Assembly (NCBI GenBank): GCA_040772005.1
Contig: JAXGYZ010000009.1
Coordinates: 1 to 64,000, forward strand
Reading direction: 5' to 3'
Source of the DNA: MWBF01 sp040772005
GTDB lineage: Bacteria; Chloroflexota; Anaerolineae; CG2-30-64-16
Length of the DNA: 64,000 nt
Positions 36,826-45,846 of this stretch are shown in pieces. The stretch's first letter is position 1, and each line of letters opens with the position of its first letter. A model generated the notes under the pieces. The model searched no databases. It was not told where the DNA came from and was given only the letters and a program-made list of their open reading frames with translations. The position numbers and the translations under genes were made by a program.

Positions 36826-39741
36826 ATGAAACAGACCCTCTCCATCACCCGCAAGGAACTCGCCGGCTACTTCGGCTCACCGATGGCCCTGCTGTTCATC
36901 GGCGCCTTCCTCGCGGTCACATTGTTTGCCTTCTTCTGGATCGAAACCTTCTTTGTGCGCGGCATTGCCGACGTGCGGCCGCTCTTCCGCTGGATGCCAC
37001 TGTTGATGGTCTTCCTGGTGGCCGCGCTGACCATGCGCCAGTGGAGCGAGGAGCAGCGCGCGGGCACGCTCGAAGTGCTCCTGACGCTGCCCGTCAGCAA
37101 GGTGCAGTTGGTCATGGGCAAGTTTATCGCGGTCATGATCCTGGTCGCGATCGCGCTGGCCCTGACGCTGTTCCTGCCCATCACCGTTGCGCTGCTTGGC
37201 CCGCTGGACTGGGGCCCGGTCATCGGCGGCTATCTCGCGGCGCTGCTCATGGCCGCGGCGTATGCGGCCATCGGCCTGTTCATCTCCTCGCGCACCGACA
37301 ACCAGTTAGTCTCGCTCATCATGACCGTCCTGGTCGGCGGGCTGTTCTACCTGATCGGTTCGTCCAGCATCACGGACTTTACGAGTCGCGGGCTGGGGAA
37401 CATCCTGGCGGCCATCGGTACCAGCAGCCGCTTCGAGAGCATCGAGCGCGGGGTCATTGACCTGCGCGACCTGGCCTACTACCTGGCGCTGGCGGGCATC
37501 TTCCTGGTGCTCAATGTCATCTCGCTGGACAGCAAGCGGTGGAGCCGCGGCCAACAGACCGCGGGCTATCGCACTGGTGTGCGCCTCACCTCGGCGCTGC
37601 TCGTCGTGAACCTGCTGGCGCTCAACGTCTGGCTCTACCCGCTGAACGGCCTGCGGCTGGACCTGACCAGCCAGCGCGAGTACAGCCTGTCGAGCACGAC
37701 AAAAGACCTGCTCGCCGGGCTGAGCGAACCGCTGACGCTGCGCGCTTACGTGAGCGAAAAGACGCACCCGCTGCTGGCCCCGTTGCAGCCGCAACTGGAG
37801 GACCTGCTCCGCGAATATGAAATTGCCGGGCGCGGCCAAGTTATCGCAGAGGTCATCGATCCGACCACCGATGCCGACAAGGAAACCGAGGCCAACCAGA
37901 CCTACGGCATCCAGGCGACGCCGTTTCAGGTGGCGGATCGCTACGAAGCATCCGTCATCAACGCCTACTTCGACGTGCTCGTGCGCTATGGCGACCAGAG
38001 CGACGTGCTCAACTTCCAGGACCTCATCGAGGTCGAATCCCAGCGCGACGGCACGGTCGATGTCCACTTCCGCAACCTGGAATATGACCTGACCAGCGCC
38101 ATCAAGAAGGCCGTCTACGGGTTCCAGAGTGTTGACACACTCCTGGCTTCGCTCAGTTCGCCGGTCAAGTTAACCCTGTACGCCACCACCAGCTCGCTGC
38201 CCGCATCGCTGGCCGACGTGCCCGAGACCATCCGCACGGTCGCTGAAGACATGGCAGCGAAGTCTGGCGGCAAGTTCACCTTCGAAGTGGTCGATCCCGA
38301 CGTGGCTGGCGCGACCGTCACCCGCCAGCAGATTCTCGATACGTATAAACTGCGCCCGATTGCCGCCTCGCTCTTCTCCGACCAATCCTACTACCTGGAC
38401 ATGATCATGGAGACGACCGATGCTGCCACGGGAGAGGCCCAGTGGAAGCTGGTCACGCCGGCGGACGAGGTGACCGAGGCCAGCGTGCGCACGGCCATCG
38501 AGTCGGCGCTCAAGCAGTCTGCGACGGGCTTCTTGCAGGTCATCGGCCTGTGGACGCCGCCGGAGACGCCGACCCAGGATATGTTCGGCCAGACCCAGGC
38601 CGCGCTGCGCACCTGGCAGCAGGTGCGCCAGCAACTCAGCCAGGATTACACGGTGCAGACCGTGGACCTCTCCACCGGCCAGGTGCCGCCGGAGGTGAAC
38701 GTGCTGGTGATCGTCTCCCCGCAGGGGCTGGATGACCGGGCACGCTTCGCCATCGACCAGTACCTCATGCGCGGGGGCTCCGTGATCGTTGCCGCAGGGA
38801 ACTACAGTCTATCGTACGACCAGTTCACCGGCGGCCTCGCGCTCGCGCCGGTCGAGAACGGGCTGGCCGACATGCTGGTGCACTATGGCGTCACGGTCGA
38901 GCAGAGCCTGGTCATGGACCCGCAGAATGAACCGTTCCCGGTCGAGGTGGATCGCAACGTCGGCGGCACGGTCGTGCGCGAGCTCCAGGCCATCGACTAT
39001 CCGTTCTTCGTCGATATCCGCACCGACGGGATGGACAAGACCCACCCGATCGTCAGCCAGCTCAACGCGGTGACGCTGAACTGGGCCTCGCCGGTCAAGC
39101 TCGACGAGACCAAGAACGGGGGCCGGGAGACCAGTGTGCTGCTCAAATCGACCGCGAGCGCCTGGCTGCGCACCGACACGAACATCCAGCCGGACCTGCA
39201 ACAATACCCGGACATCGGCTTCGCAGTGGAGGGCGAACGCGCGAGCCAGCCGCTGGCCGTGGCCGTGCGCGGCAGCTTCGAGAGCTACTTCAAGGACAAG
39301 CCGTCGCCGCTGGCACAGCCGGCCGAAGCCGCGGCCACGGCTGAAGGCACACCCACGCCGACGCCTGCGCCGCAGACGAGCGGCGTCGTGGAAAGCTCGC
39401 CCGACACTGCGCGCCTCGTGGTCATCGGCAGCAGCGACTTCCTGACGGATGTCGTCTTCCAGATTTCGGCCAGCATGGCCCCCAACCGCTACCTCAACAG
39501 CCTCTCGTTCCTGCAGAACGCAGTGGACTGGTCGGTGGAGGACCTGGACCTGCTCGGCATCCGCGCCCGCGGACAGGTGACGCGCGTGCTGGACCCGCTC
39601 CAGCCGGGCCAGGAACGGCTCTGGGAGGTAGCAAACTACGGACTGACGCTCGCGGCGCTGGTCGGCCTCGGTGTCATGTGGAACGTGCGGCGCCGGAACG
39701 AACGGCCCATCATCCCCGAACCGGGCAAGGAGGCAGCATGA
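36826..39741 (+). CDS. Fused ABC-2 permease and GldG-like protein
   Basis: 971 residues combining two proteins that are separate in many genomes. The N-terminal 240 residues form an ABC-2 permease with six helices (KELAGYFGSPMALLF, AGTLEVLLTLPVS). After a further membrane helix near 262-282 comes a GldG/DUF4350-type extracytoplasmic region (SSTTKDLLAGLSEPLTLRAY onward). A Thr/Pro segment lies near 845, and a final helix near 945. ATG 36826 follows GGGAG. The next gene overlaps its stop by 4 nt. Confidence 0.88.
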   Translation: MKQTLSITRKELAGYFGSPMALLFIGAFLAVTLFAFFWIETFFVRGIADVRPLFRWMPLLMVFLVAALTMRQWSEEQRAGTLEVLLTLPVSKVQLVMGKFIAVMILVAIALALTLFLPITVALLGPLDWGPVIGGYLAALLMAAAYAAIGLFISSRTDNQLVSLIMTVLVGGLFYLIGSSSITDFTSRGLGNILAAIGTSSRFESIERGVIDLRDLAYYLALAGIFLVLNVISLDSKRWSRGQQTAGYRTGVRLTSALLVVNLLALNVWLYPLNGLRLDLTSQREYSLSSTTKDLLAGLSEPLTLRAYVSEKTHPLLAPLQPQLEDLLREYEIAGRGQVIAEVIDPTTDADKETEANQTYGIQATPFQVADRYEASVINAYFDVLVRYGDQSDVLNFQDLIEVESQRDGTVDVHFRNLEYDLTSAIKKAVYGFQSVDTLLASLSSPVKLTLYATTSSLPASLADVPETIRTVAEDMAAKSGGKFTFEVVDPDVAGATVTRQQILDTYKLRPIAASLFSDQSYYLDMIMETTDAATGEAQWKLVTPADEVTEASVRTAIESALKQSATGFLQVIGLWTPPETPTQDMFGQTQAALRTWQQVRQQLSQDYTVQTVDLSTGQVPPEVNVLVIVSPQGLDDRARFAIDQYLMRGGSVIVAAGNYSLSYDQFTGGLALAPVENGLADMLVHYGVTVEQSLVMDPQNEPFPVEVDRNVGGTVVRELQAIDYPFFVDIRTDGMDKTHPIVSQLNAVTLNWASPVKLDETKNGGRETSVLLKSTASAWLRTDTNIQPDLQQYPDIGFAVEGERASQPLAVAVRGSFESYFKDKPSPLAQPAEAAATAEGTPTPTPAPQTSGVVESSPDTARLVVIGSSDFLTDVVFQISASMAPNRYLNSLSFLQNAVDWSVEDLDLLGIRARGQVTRVLDPLQPGQERLWEVANYGLTLAALVGLGVMWNVRRRNERPIIPEPGKEAA

Positions 39742-40730
39742 TGGTCACGTCTCTGAAAATCACCCGTTTGCAGCAAATCCTGATCGGCGTGCTGGTCCTG
39801 CAGTTGGCGCTGGCTGCGTTCGTGCTCTGGCCGCGACCCGCCGCCAGCAGCGGTGGCGAACCGCTCCTCCCCGGCATCGCGACGGGCGATATCACCGGAC
39901 TCACGATTACCGGCGACACCGGCGCCGCACCCATCAAGCTGGCGAAGCAGGGCGACGCCTGGGCTGCGCCGGAAGCAGGCGACTTCCCGGTGGACGCGAC
40001 GAAGGTTAACCCGATCCTGGATAAGCTGGTGGCAATCAAGACGGGCCGGCTGGTTGCGCAGACGCCGGCCAGCCATGCGCAGTTGCAGGTGGCGGCGGAT
40101 AGGTTCGTCCGCAAGCTCGACATCGCGACCGCGGAAGGAACGCGCACCCTCTATCTCGGCAGTTCCGCGGGCGGCTCCACCATCCATGTACGGCTCGATG
40201 GGCAGGACAACGTCTATCTGACGAGTGGGCTGAGCACATGGGAGGTCAGTGCGGAACTGCTGTCCTGGGTGAACCCGGTCTACGTCGCGATCAGCTCGGC
40301 GGATGTGACCGGCTTCACGCTAAAGAACCGCAACGGAGAGTTTGCTTTCACTAAGGATGCGCAGGGCAACTGGACCCTGACCGGCCTGGCCGCGGATGAG
40401 GCGACGAATCCCAACAACGTAGTCAGCCAGGTAGACCTGTTCACCGGCCTGCGCATGACCAAGCCGCTGGGCAAGACCGAGGACCCGGCCTACGGCATGA
40501 CCGACCCTTCGGCGGTGGTCACGCTGCGCTACAAGAGCGGTGAAGAGGAGAAAACCAGCACGGTGACAATCGGTGCGCAGGACCCGGCGGACAAGGCCTA
40601 CTACGTCAAATCGTCGGATTCGCCCTACTATGTGAAGGTGGCCGAGTACAGCGTGGAGACGCTCGTCGAGCGCGGACGCAGTGACTTCCTGCAGGGCACG
40701 CCGACGCCCGCTGCCACCCCGGCACAGTAG
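39738..40730 (+). CDS. DUF4340 domain protein
   Basis: 330 residues, N-terminal membrane anchor (about 10-32) and an extracytoplasmic DUF4340 domain with internal repeats (ITGLTITGD..., VTGFTLKNRNGEF). ATG 39738 overlaps the previous stop; ATG 39741 also fits the AAGGAGG at 39727-39733. DUF4340 proteins accompany GldG-like ABC systems and probably act as the outside partner. A short Thr/Pro/Ala tail ends the protein. Confidence 0.85.
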   Translation: MMVTSLKITRLQQILIGVLVLQLALAAFVLWPRPAASSGGEPLLPGIATGDITGLTITGDTGAAPIKLAKQGDAWAAPEAGDFPVDATKVNPILDKLVAIKTGRLVAQTPASHAQLQVAADRFVRKLDIATAEGTRTLYLGSSAGGSTIHVRLDGQDNVYLTSGLSTWEVSAELLSWVNPVYVAISSADVTGFTLKNRNGEFAFTKDAQGNWTLTGLAADEATNPNNVVSQVDLFTGLRMTKPLGKTEDPAYGMTDPSAVVTLRYKSGEEEKTSTVTIGAQDPADKAYYVKSSDSPYYVKVAEYSVETLVERGRSDFLQGTPTPAATPAQ

Positions 40731-40791
40731 GGCGAGGCCTGGTGTAGGCTACGGCTAATAGAACGCTGATATGCCAACCTACGGTTGGCCC

Positions 40792-40848
40792 TGATTGAAC
40801 TGATCTGCCTGATCTAATCTGAGACAGTCAGGTAAATCAGTTCAATCA
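40792..40848. repeat. Palindromic intergenic repeat
   Basis: TGATTGAACTGATCTGCCTG and its near-complement CAGGTAAATCAGTTCAATCA form a long stem with a 15-nt loop. An AATAGAACGCTGAT unit at 40757 resembles the 11716-11812 repeat. Confidence 0.7.
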
Positions 40849-40894
40849 GTTTGATCTGTGTCCCATTTCGGGGTCCTCTGTGAGGTGCGCCTTG

Positions 40895-41398
40895 CTACAG
40901 CGCGGGCCAGGGCAGTTCCGGCCGCGAAGCGCGGCCCATCTCGATCAGTTCCCCAACGCGCAGGTGCCGCTCGCAGTACAGGATGATCTCGCGCGCCTTC
41001 GCGCCGAGCGTATCACCGGGCAGGTTCTCATACTGGATGCCCATATCGAAGCACAGGTTGCGCAGGCCGTCGAGGGTGAAATGGTTTTCGAGCAGCTTGC
41101 GCAGCCCGACGCGCACCTGCTGGGATGTCAGGACTGCCCCGCGGTCCGGCTCATCCGGCGGCAGCGCCAACTCATCACGCTGGGCCGGATATTCCGCCCG
41201 CGCGTTCGCCAGGAGCTTCTCCAGCAGGCCTTGCTTCTCCGCTTCCTCGAGGATGTTCTGCCAGTAGACCATCAAGGTGCCGTGCTCGCGAATACTGGCG
41301 GGATTCAGCCCGGCATCACGGGCAGCCAGCTTCGCAACGTCATGGTCGGCATAGAGCTCACAGAGCAGCTTGCGCAGGGGGGCAAAATTCCGCGGCAT
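40895..41398 (-). CDS. Stand-alone double effector-associated (EAD/death-like) adaptor protein
   Basis: 167 residues from ATG 41398, chosen for AGGAGG 7 nt upstream; the longer open frame has no support. Residues about 5-75 match effector-associated domain 1: LRKLLCELYADHD, RDAGLNPASI, VYWQNILEEAEKQGLLEKLL. Residues about 100-165 form a second death-like helical domain (FTLDGLRNLCFDMGI, LPGDT, KAREIILYCERH, RPELPW). Such domains recruit effectors in NTP-dependent bacterial conflict systems by like-like contacts, and are usually fused to a protease, TIR or caspase-like effector or an NTPase. Here there is no effector and no partner gene adjacent. Confidence 0.8.
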   Translation of the reverse strand: MPRNFAPLRKLLCELYADHDVAKLAARDAGLNPASIREHGTLMVYWQNILEEAEKQGLLEKLLANARAEYPAQRDELALPPDEPDRGAVLTSQQVRVGLRKLLENHFTLDGLRNLCFDMGIQYENLPGDTLGAKAREIILYCERHLRVGELIEMGRASRPELPWPAL

Positions 41399-41585
41399 CG
41401 ATGGCCTCCTGTCCGATAGGCTGATATCAGTTTCCAGCCTGGCCGCGCCAGTCCACAATGCAGCATCATAGCACAGCTCAGCGCAAACCTGATACTTATC
41501 ATTTCCCCCGGCGGCCGGACGTGCTAAAGTGTGCTTCGGTTGCGCCAAATGCCGCAGCCAGTACCTATCGGAGGACAAGAAAACC

Positions 41586-41786
41586 ATGTACGTCGTGACC
41601 GTTGACGTCGAGAAGTGTGCAGGCTGTGGCGACTGCGTCGATGCCTGCCCGAACGAACTCATCGCCCTCGTCGAAGAAGGCGGCAAGCAGTATGCCATGT
41701 ACAAGGGCGACCCTGAGGAGTGCATCGGCTGCTACTCCTGCGAGTCGACCTGCCCGGAAGGCTCCATCACCATTACCGAGCTTTAG
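41586..41786 (+). CDS. Ferredoxin, 2[4Fe-4S] type
   Basis: 66 residues with two cluster motifs, CAGCGDCVDACP and CIGCYSCESTCP, the first separated from the second by a usual 25-residue spacer. It carries low-potential electrons in the cytoplasm and is a plausible partner of the aldehyde:ferredoxin oxidoreductase encoded nearby. ATG 41586 follows GGAGG; an extended frame upstream is not supported. A strong hairpin follows the gene. Confidence 0.93.
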   Translation: MYVVTVDVEKCAGCGDCVDACPNELIALVEEGGKQYAMYKGDPEECIGCYSCESTCPEGSITITEL

Positions 41787-41810
41787 CCGGTCATCCGCTC
41801 CCCCTTCAGC

Positions 41811-41845
41811 AAGAAGCCGGTGTGTGGGTCACACACCGGCTTCTT
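41811..41845. terminator. Strong hairpin after the ferredoxin gene
   Basis: A perfect 16-bp inverted repeat (41811-41826 with 41830-41845; core GAAGCCGGTGTGTG) with a 3-nt loop. It lacks a long U-run but sits between two gene ends and can serve both. Confidence 0.7.
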
Positions 41846-41969
41846 ACGATTAGGGCACTGCGCGCTGGCCGTCACGCGCCGGGCCCTCACCCCCTGACCC
41901 TCTCCCATGCTGCGGCATGAGAGAGGGGTGTTCCTAAACAGCCCAAGCAACATGCCTCACGCGGCGCAT

Positions 41970-43430
41970 CTACACTGTTTGACCTATCGCCGGCCGGCGC
42001 ACGCGTTGCAGCGCCAGGACTGAAACCAGGAACATCACCCCGTACAGGCCGAATAGCAGGATGTACCCGGCACCGGGCAGGCCGGGCAGCCGGGCAGTCA
42101 CGAAGTCGGCAATCGGGCCGCCGATGTACGCACCCACTGCACCTGCGCCTGCTCCCGCCAGGTTCGAGATGCCCAGGTAGCGCCCGGCCTCTCCCTGAGG
42201 CACCAGCTCCGTGCCCAGCGCCCAGTTTGCGGTGAAGAAGAGGCCGGTGGCGATGCCGATGAAACTGCCGCCGATGTAGATGATCGTCATACTCGGCGAG
42301 AGCAACGCAACCAGCACGCCGAGCGCGGCCAGCAACCCCGCGACGCCGACCAGCAGCCTGTGCCCGAAGCGATCCCCCAGCCAGCCGCTCGGCAGCGCGG
42401 ATAACAGGATAAAGATACCGATCACGGTCATCAGCCACGCGGCCGGCCCGGCAGCCTGCTCGCGCACGAGGCCGAGCCGTCCCTGCAGGAAGTAAACGGC
42501 GAACGTGGACAGGTTGGTCGTGCCGACGAAAAAGGCCAGCCGATTGACAACCCACCAGGTGAACGAGGGGTTCGCTCGCGCTGCCTCAGTGCCGATGCTG
42601 ATCCGCACGCTGAGCCATACGCCGGCCGCGACGGTGAGCACGATCGCGACCAATCCGGCCAGCCCCATGACACCCAACACCACGGCCGGCGGCGCATCGC
42701 CCGGCAGCAGCCGCCCGACCTGGCCCACGAGCACGCCCATGCCGAGGATGATGGCCGTGAACAGCGCGGTCATGGCCGCCAGCCGCACGATGGGGGTCCA
42801 ATCGAATCTGGACGGGGCCTGCGCCAACGGCCGCTCCGGCGCGAGCATGGTCAGCAGCATGGCGACGAGCAGCACGCCGATGGCCAGGAACAGCGCCGTC
42901 CACAGGTTGCCCGCAGCGATGAACCGCGCAATCGTGAACGACACCAGGAGCAGGGGAATCGGCACCTCGAGGACGGCCTTGACCGCGGAGAAGCGGCCGC
43001 GTTTCTCCGGCGGCACGAGGTCGGGGATCAGGCCCTGCTGTGCGCCGTGCGCGGTGTTCGCCGCCACCGACTGCAGGAGGGCCATAGCGAACAAGAACGT
43101 GAAGCCCGCCAGCCCGGCCATGCCTGCCGAGAGGCCGGTCAACACAACCGTCACAACCATGCCGAGGGTGCCGACGAAGATGAAGGGTCGCCGCCGCCCG
43201 AAGCGCGACGTGTTCCGATCCGACAGCATCCCCATGAGCGCCTGCCACAGGAGCGCCACCATCAGCGTCCACAGCCGCAGGCGGCCCAGGTATGTGCCCT
43301 TGACCTCCTCGCCCACAAACTGCTGGATGAGCAGCGGAAAGACGAGTCCGTTCGTCTGCGAGAGGGCCGTCAGCGCAAAGAAGAAGACGTTGATGGTGAT
43401 ATAGTCGTACCAGCGAAGCGCGCGAGACAT
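41970..43430 (-). CDS. MFS transporter, SLC45-like sugar transporter type
   Basis: 486 residues with 12 helices. The segments MGMLSDRNTSRFGRRRPFIF and NTAHGAQQGLIPDLVP match the SLC45/GPH-like group that moves disaccharides or related solutes with protons. ATG 43430 follows AGGAGG. It is the last gene of a minus-strand run (AOR, MoaD-like, LarA, hydrolase, MFS) with small gaps, which suggests that it imports or exports a substrate of that pathway. Confidence 0.88.
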   Translation of the reverse strand: MSRALRWYDYITINVFFFALTALSQTNGLVFPLLIQQFVGEEVKGTYLGRLRLWTLMVALLWQALMGMLSDRNTSRFGRRRPFIFVGTLGMVVTVVLTGLSAGMAGLAGFTFLFAMALLQSVAANTAHGAQQGLIPDLVPPEKRGRFSAVKAVLEVPIPLLLVSFTIARFIAAGNLWTALFLAIGVLLVAMLLTMLAPERPLAQAPSRFDWTPIVRLAAMTALFTAIILGMGVLVGQVGRLLPGDAPPAVVLGVMGLAGLVAIVLTVAAGVWLSVRISIGTEAARANPSFTWWVVNRLAFFVGTTNLSTFAVYFLQGRLGLVREQAAGPAAWLMTVIGIFILLSALPSGWLGDRFGHRLLVGVAGLLAALGVLVALLSPSMTIIYIGGSFIGIATGLFFTANWALGTELVPQGEAGRYLGISNLAGAGAGAVGAYIGGPIADFVTARLPGLPGAGYILLFGLYGVMFLVSVLALQRVRRPAIGQTV

Positions 43431-43450
43431 GGGGCCTCCTGTGAAGCGGG

Positions 43451-44224
43451 TCAGATGCCAGACAGGGTCCTTTCGAGGAAAGCGCCGGTCAGCTCGAAGG
43501 TGGGTTCGCGTTCCTGGTCCAGGATGACGCAGTGGCTGGAATTCGCCATCCAGTGCAGTTCCTTGCGTGCAGAGCGCACACTGTCGTGGAGCGTCTGCGC
43601 GCCGTCGGGCTCGATGGTCCTGTCCAGCCGCCCCTGCACGACCAGGAGAGGCTGCGTGATGCCTGCCAGCCGGCTGCGCACCTCGGCCTGCAGGCGGAGC
43701 AGTTGCAGCACGCCCCGGAGCGGCTTGACCGGGTAACCCTGCCACAGGTCGTCCGCTTCCGTGCGCGGGCCGGGCGCACTGGCAACGTAAGGCACGAACC
43801 AGGATCCCAGGTGCAGCTTGAGCCGGTCGAAGACTGTCACCGGGATCCTGAGCGCGGGCGCGTAGCACAGGAGCGCCGCGGCCTCCGAGTGCTCGCTCCC
43901 CAGGTATAGCGTGAGGAGCCCGCCCATCGACTCGCCGCCGATGATGACCCGGCGACAGCGCGCGGCCAGCCCGCGGTAGGCTTCCTCTGCCGCGCGCGTC
44001 CAGTCGCGCCACGCCACGCGATTCAGGTCCGCCGGTTGCGTGCCGTGGCCCGGCAGCAGCGGCCCTGCAACCGTGTAGCCGCGGCCGTAGAGGAACTTCG
44101 CCAGCGGACGCACCTCGGCGGTCGTCGCGGTGAAGCCGTGCAGCAGCAGCACGCCGTCCGGCCCGCCCTCCCAGAAAAAGCTGTCACCTTCCAGGTGTGG
44201 ATTGACCAGTTGAAGCTCCGCCAC
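43451..44224 (-). CDS. Alpha/beta hydrolase (carboxylesterase/monoacylglycerol lipase-like)
   Basis: 257 residues. LLLHGFTATTAEV forms the oxyanion loop; the nucleophile elbow is GGESMGG; the acid is in VVQGRLDRTIEP and the catalytic His in NSSHCVILD. This matches Est30-type carboxylesterases. The start is GTG 44224 with AAGGAG 6 nt before it; the frame also opens at GTG 44242, which would place the ribosome site inside the gene. It follows larA by 14 nt. Confidence 0.88.
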   Translation of the reverse strand: MAELQLVNPHLEGDSFFWEGGPDGVLLLHGFTATTAEVRPLAKFLYGRGYTVAGPLLPGHGTQPADLNRVAWRDWTRAAEEAYRGLAARCRRVIIGGESMGGLLTLYLGSEHSEAAALLCYAPALRIPVTVFDRLKLHLGSWFVPYVASAPGPRTEADDLWQGYPVKPLRGVLQLLRLQAEVRSRLAGITQPLLVVQGRLDRTIEPDGAQTLHDSVRSARKELHWMANSSHCVILDQEREPTFELTGAFLERTLSGI

Positions 44225-44238
44225 AGGATCTCCTTGCC

Positions 44239-45498
44239 TCACACGGGACGTAACACAGGGATAGTTGCATTCGCGATGGGCATGATGCCGATGCGCGCGT
44301 GCGCGGGCAGGCCCGGCAGGGCCAGTGCCAGCGCCTCATCCAGGCTCGCGACCGGCTCCAGCAGCAACCGCCGCACGAACTCGGGTGCCATGTCGGAGAG
44401 GAACAGCACGCGCATCCGGCTGCCATCCCGCGCAAGCTGCCAGGCTTTGTGCGGCCCGATCCGGAAGCCCTCGCGGGCGTAACGCTCCAGGACCGCCGCG
44501 TGCGAGGTCATGCCCGGCGCCAGAATCCATTCCTCGTAGGCCCGGCTACCCGTCCCCTCGGGGCACGCGATGGCAAGGATGACCGTCCCGCCCTCGCGCA
44601 TGACCAGCGAGGCATGGCCGAGCGCCTTCTGGCCCTGGTAGAGGTTGATGTCCTTCGGATGGCCGCCTGCTGAGACGATCATCAGGTCGTACGGCGCGGC
44701 GACTTCGCGCTGGTAGATCTCGCGCAGCAGGGGGATGCCGCGGCGCATGACCTCCACCGGCTCGCCGGCGAGCGCGTGGACGATGCCCTTGTCCTCATTG
44801 AGCACTGCGTTCAGCGCATAGTCCACCCCGATGAGCCGGCCGATTTCCTCGACGTCCACCCGGCAGGGGTTATCGTCGTAGCGGTTGATGCCGCTCCGGG
44901 GATCGGCCATCCAGGCGTGGTTGGTGTTGATGGTCTCCTGGGCGGTCACGCCGATGGCCGCGCTCTTGACGCCGCCCGAAAACCCCATGAACTGGTGCGG
45001 CTCGATGTTGCCGGTGACGATGCGCAGCCCGGCCCCGTGCCAGCGGCGGTTGACGCGCACGGGCGTGCCGGCCGTGGTGGTGCCCACGTAGACCATCTGC
45101 TCATCCGCGCGGCTGTCGTGGCTGACGACCGGGTAGCGGGCGATGATCTCAGGCGGCAGGATGAGGCGAAAGTCCTCCGGCGGCATCGGGACATGCGTGC
45201 CGGTGGCAATCAGCAGCGTGATGTCCGCCGGGGCGAACCCACGCGCCTCCAGCCGGCGCAGCAGGGGCGGCAGCAGGATCGCGTGGGGCACAGGTCGCGT
45301 CTTGTCGTTGATGGCGACAACGACCGGGCCGGCCCTGTTCGGCAGGGACGCAGCGTCCAGCGCAGCCTCGATCAACGCCGTGGGTTCCGCCGCCGCAGGC
45401 ATCTCGCGCGGGGCGAGCAGCTCGACGGTCCAGCCTGCGCGCTCCGGCAGGCTGAACGTCAGTTCGCGTTTGCCGTATGGCAGCCGGTAAGTGGTCAC
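44239..45498 (-). CDS. LarA-family (DUF2088) nickel-pincer racemase
   Basis: 419 residues from GTG 45498 (VTTYRLPYGK). LarA motifs include IATGTHVPM, GNIEPHQFMGFSGGVKSA and SAGGHPKDINLYQGQKAL, which hold the His and Lys residues for the nickel-pincer nucleotide and substrate. Characterised members racemise or epimerise 2-hydroxy acids. The cofactor-making genes larB, larC and larE are not in the window. Operon position after AOR and a MoaD-like gene suggests metabolism of a hydroxy acid or its aldehyde. The upstream gap holds a GAGTAACGAGTAA repeat. Confidence 0.9.
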   Translation of the reverse strand: MTTYRLPYGKRELTFSLPERAGWTVELLAPREMPAAAEPTALIEAALDAASLPNRAGPVVVAINDKTRPVPHAILLPPLLRRLEARGFAPADITLLIATGTHVPMPPEDFRLILPPEIIARYPVVSHDSRADEQMVYVGTTTAGTPVRVNRRWHGAGLRIVTGNIEPHQFMGFSGGVKSAAIGVTAQETINTNHAWMADPRSGINRYDDNPCRVDVEEIGRLIGVDYALNAVLNEDKGIVHALAGEPVEVMRRGIPLLREIYQREVAAPYDLMIVSAGGHPKDINLYQGQKALGHASLVMREGGTVILAIACPEGTGSRAYEEWILAPGMTSHAAVLERYAREGFRIGPHKAWQLARDGSRMRVLFLSDMAPEFVRRLLLEPVASLDEALALALPGLPAHARIGIMPIANATIPVLRPV

Positions 45499-45550
45499 GA
45501 TGGTTGTCCTTGTGCGAGTGATGCCTGAACATGTTATGGGCCGCAAGCAG

Positions 45551-45575
45551 GAATGAGTAACGAGTAACGAGTAAG
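45551..45575. repeat. GAGTAACGAGTAA repeat, copy 1
   Basis: GAATGAGTAACGAGTAACGA and following bases lie in the gap between the moaD-like gene and larA, inside an operon. Related copies are at 50658-50690 and 63111-63269. Confidence 0.75.
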
Positions 45576-45616
45576 ACTTGGCGCTTTTTGCGCCTTTGCG
45601 TGAGATGAATCGTGCT

Positions 45617-45844
45617 CTATCCCCCGCCCATGGGCGGGAAGAACTCCACCCGGTCGCCGGGGTGCGCAACCTCGTCCAGCTCCGCCAGCCGCCGGTTGAC
45701 CGCGACGAACGCGACCTCCCCGATGGGCAGGCCCAGCCGCTCGGCCAGGGCGCGGAGCGTCAGCGGGGCCGCGTCGGGCCATTCGATCCATGACCGCCGC
45801 TTCGCGTCATAGAAGCTCAGATGCCCGCCGAGGTGAATGTGCAT
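45617..45844 (-). CDS. MoaD/ThiS-like sulphur carrier
   Basis: 75 residues with a ubiquitin-like pattern (FLTLRALAERLGLP-like TLRALAERL, VAVNRRLAELDEVAHPGDRVEFFPP) and the C-terminus MGGG, which ends one Gly beyond the usual activated GG. It starts 2 nt after the AOR stop, so it is co-transcribed. MoaD-like proteins next to AOR are common and may supply sulphur to the tungsten or molybdenum pterin, or act in that cofactor's insertion. Confidence 0.85.
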   Translation of the reverse strand: MHIHLGGHLSFYDAKRRSWIEWPDAAPLTLRALAERLGLPIGEVAFVAVNRRLAELDEVAHPGDRVEFFPPMGGG

Positions 45845-45846
45845 GA

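Noticed and set aside
41811..41845. Ferredoxin-side hairpin as a riboswitch
   Set aside because: A simple perfect stem after a stop codon with no conserved aptamer elements; terminator or repeat is simpler.
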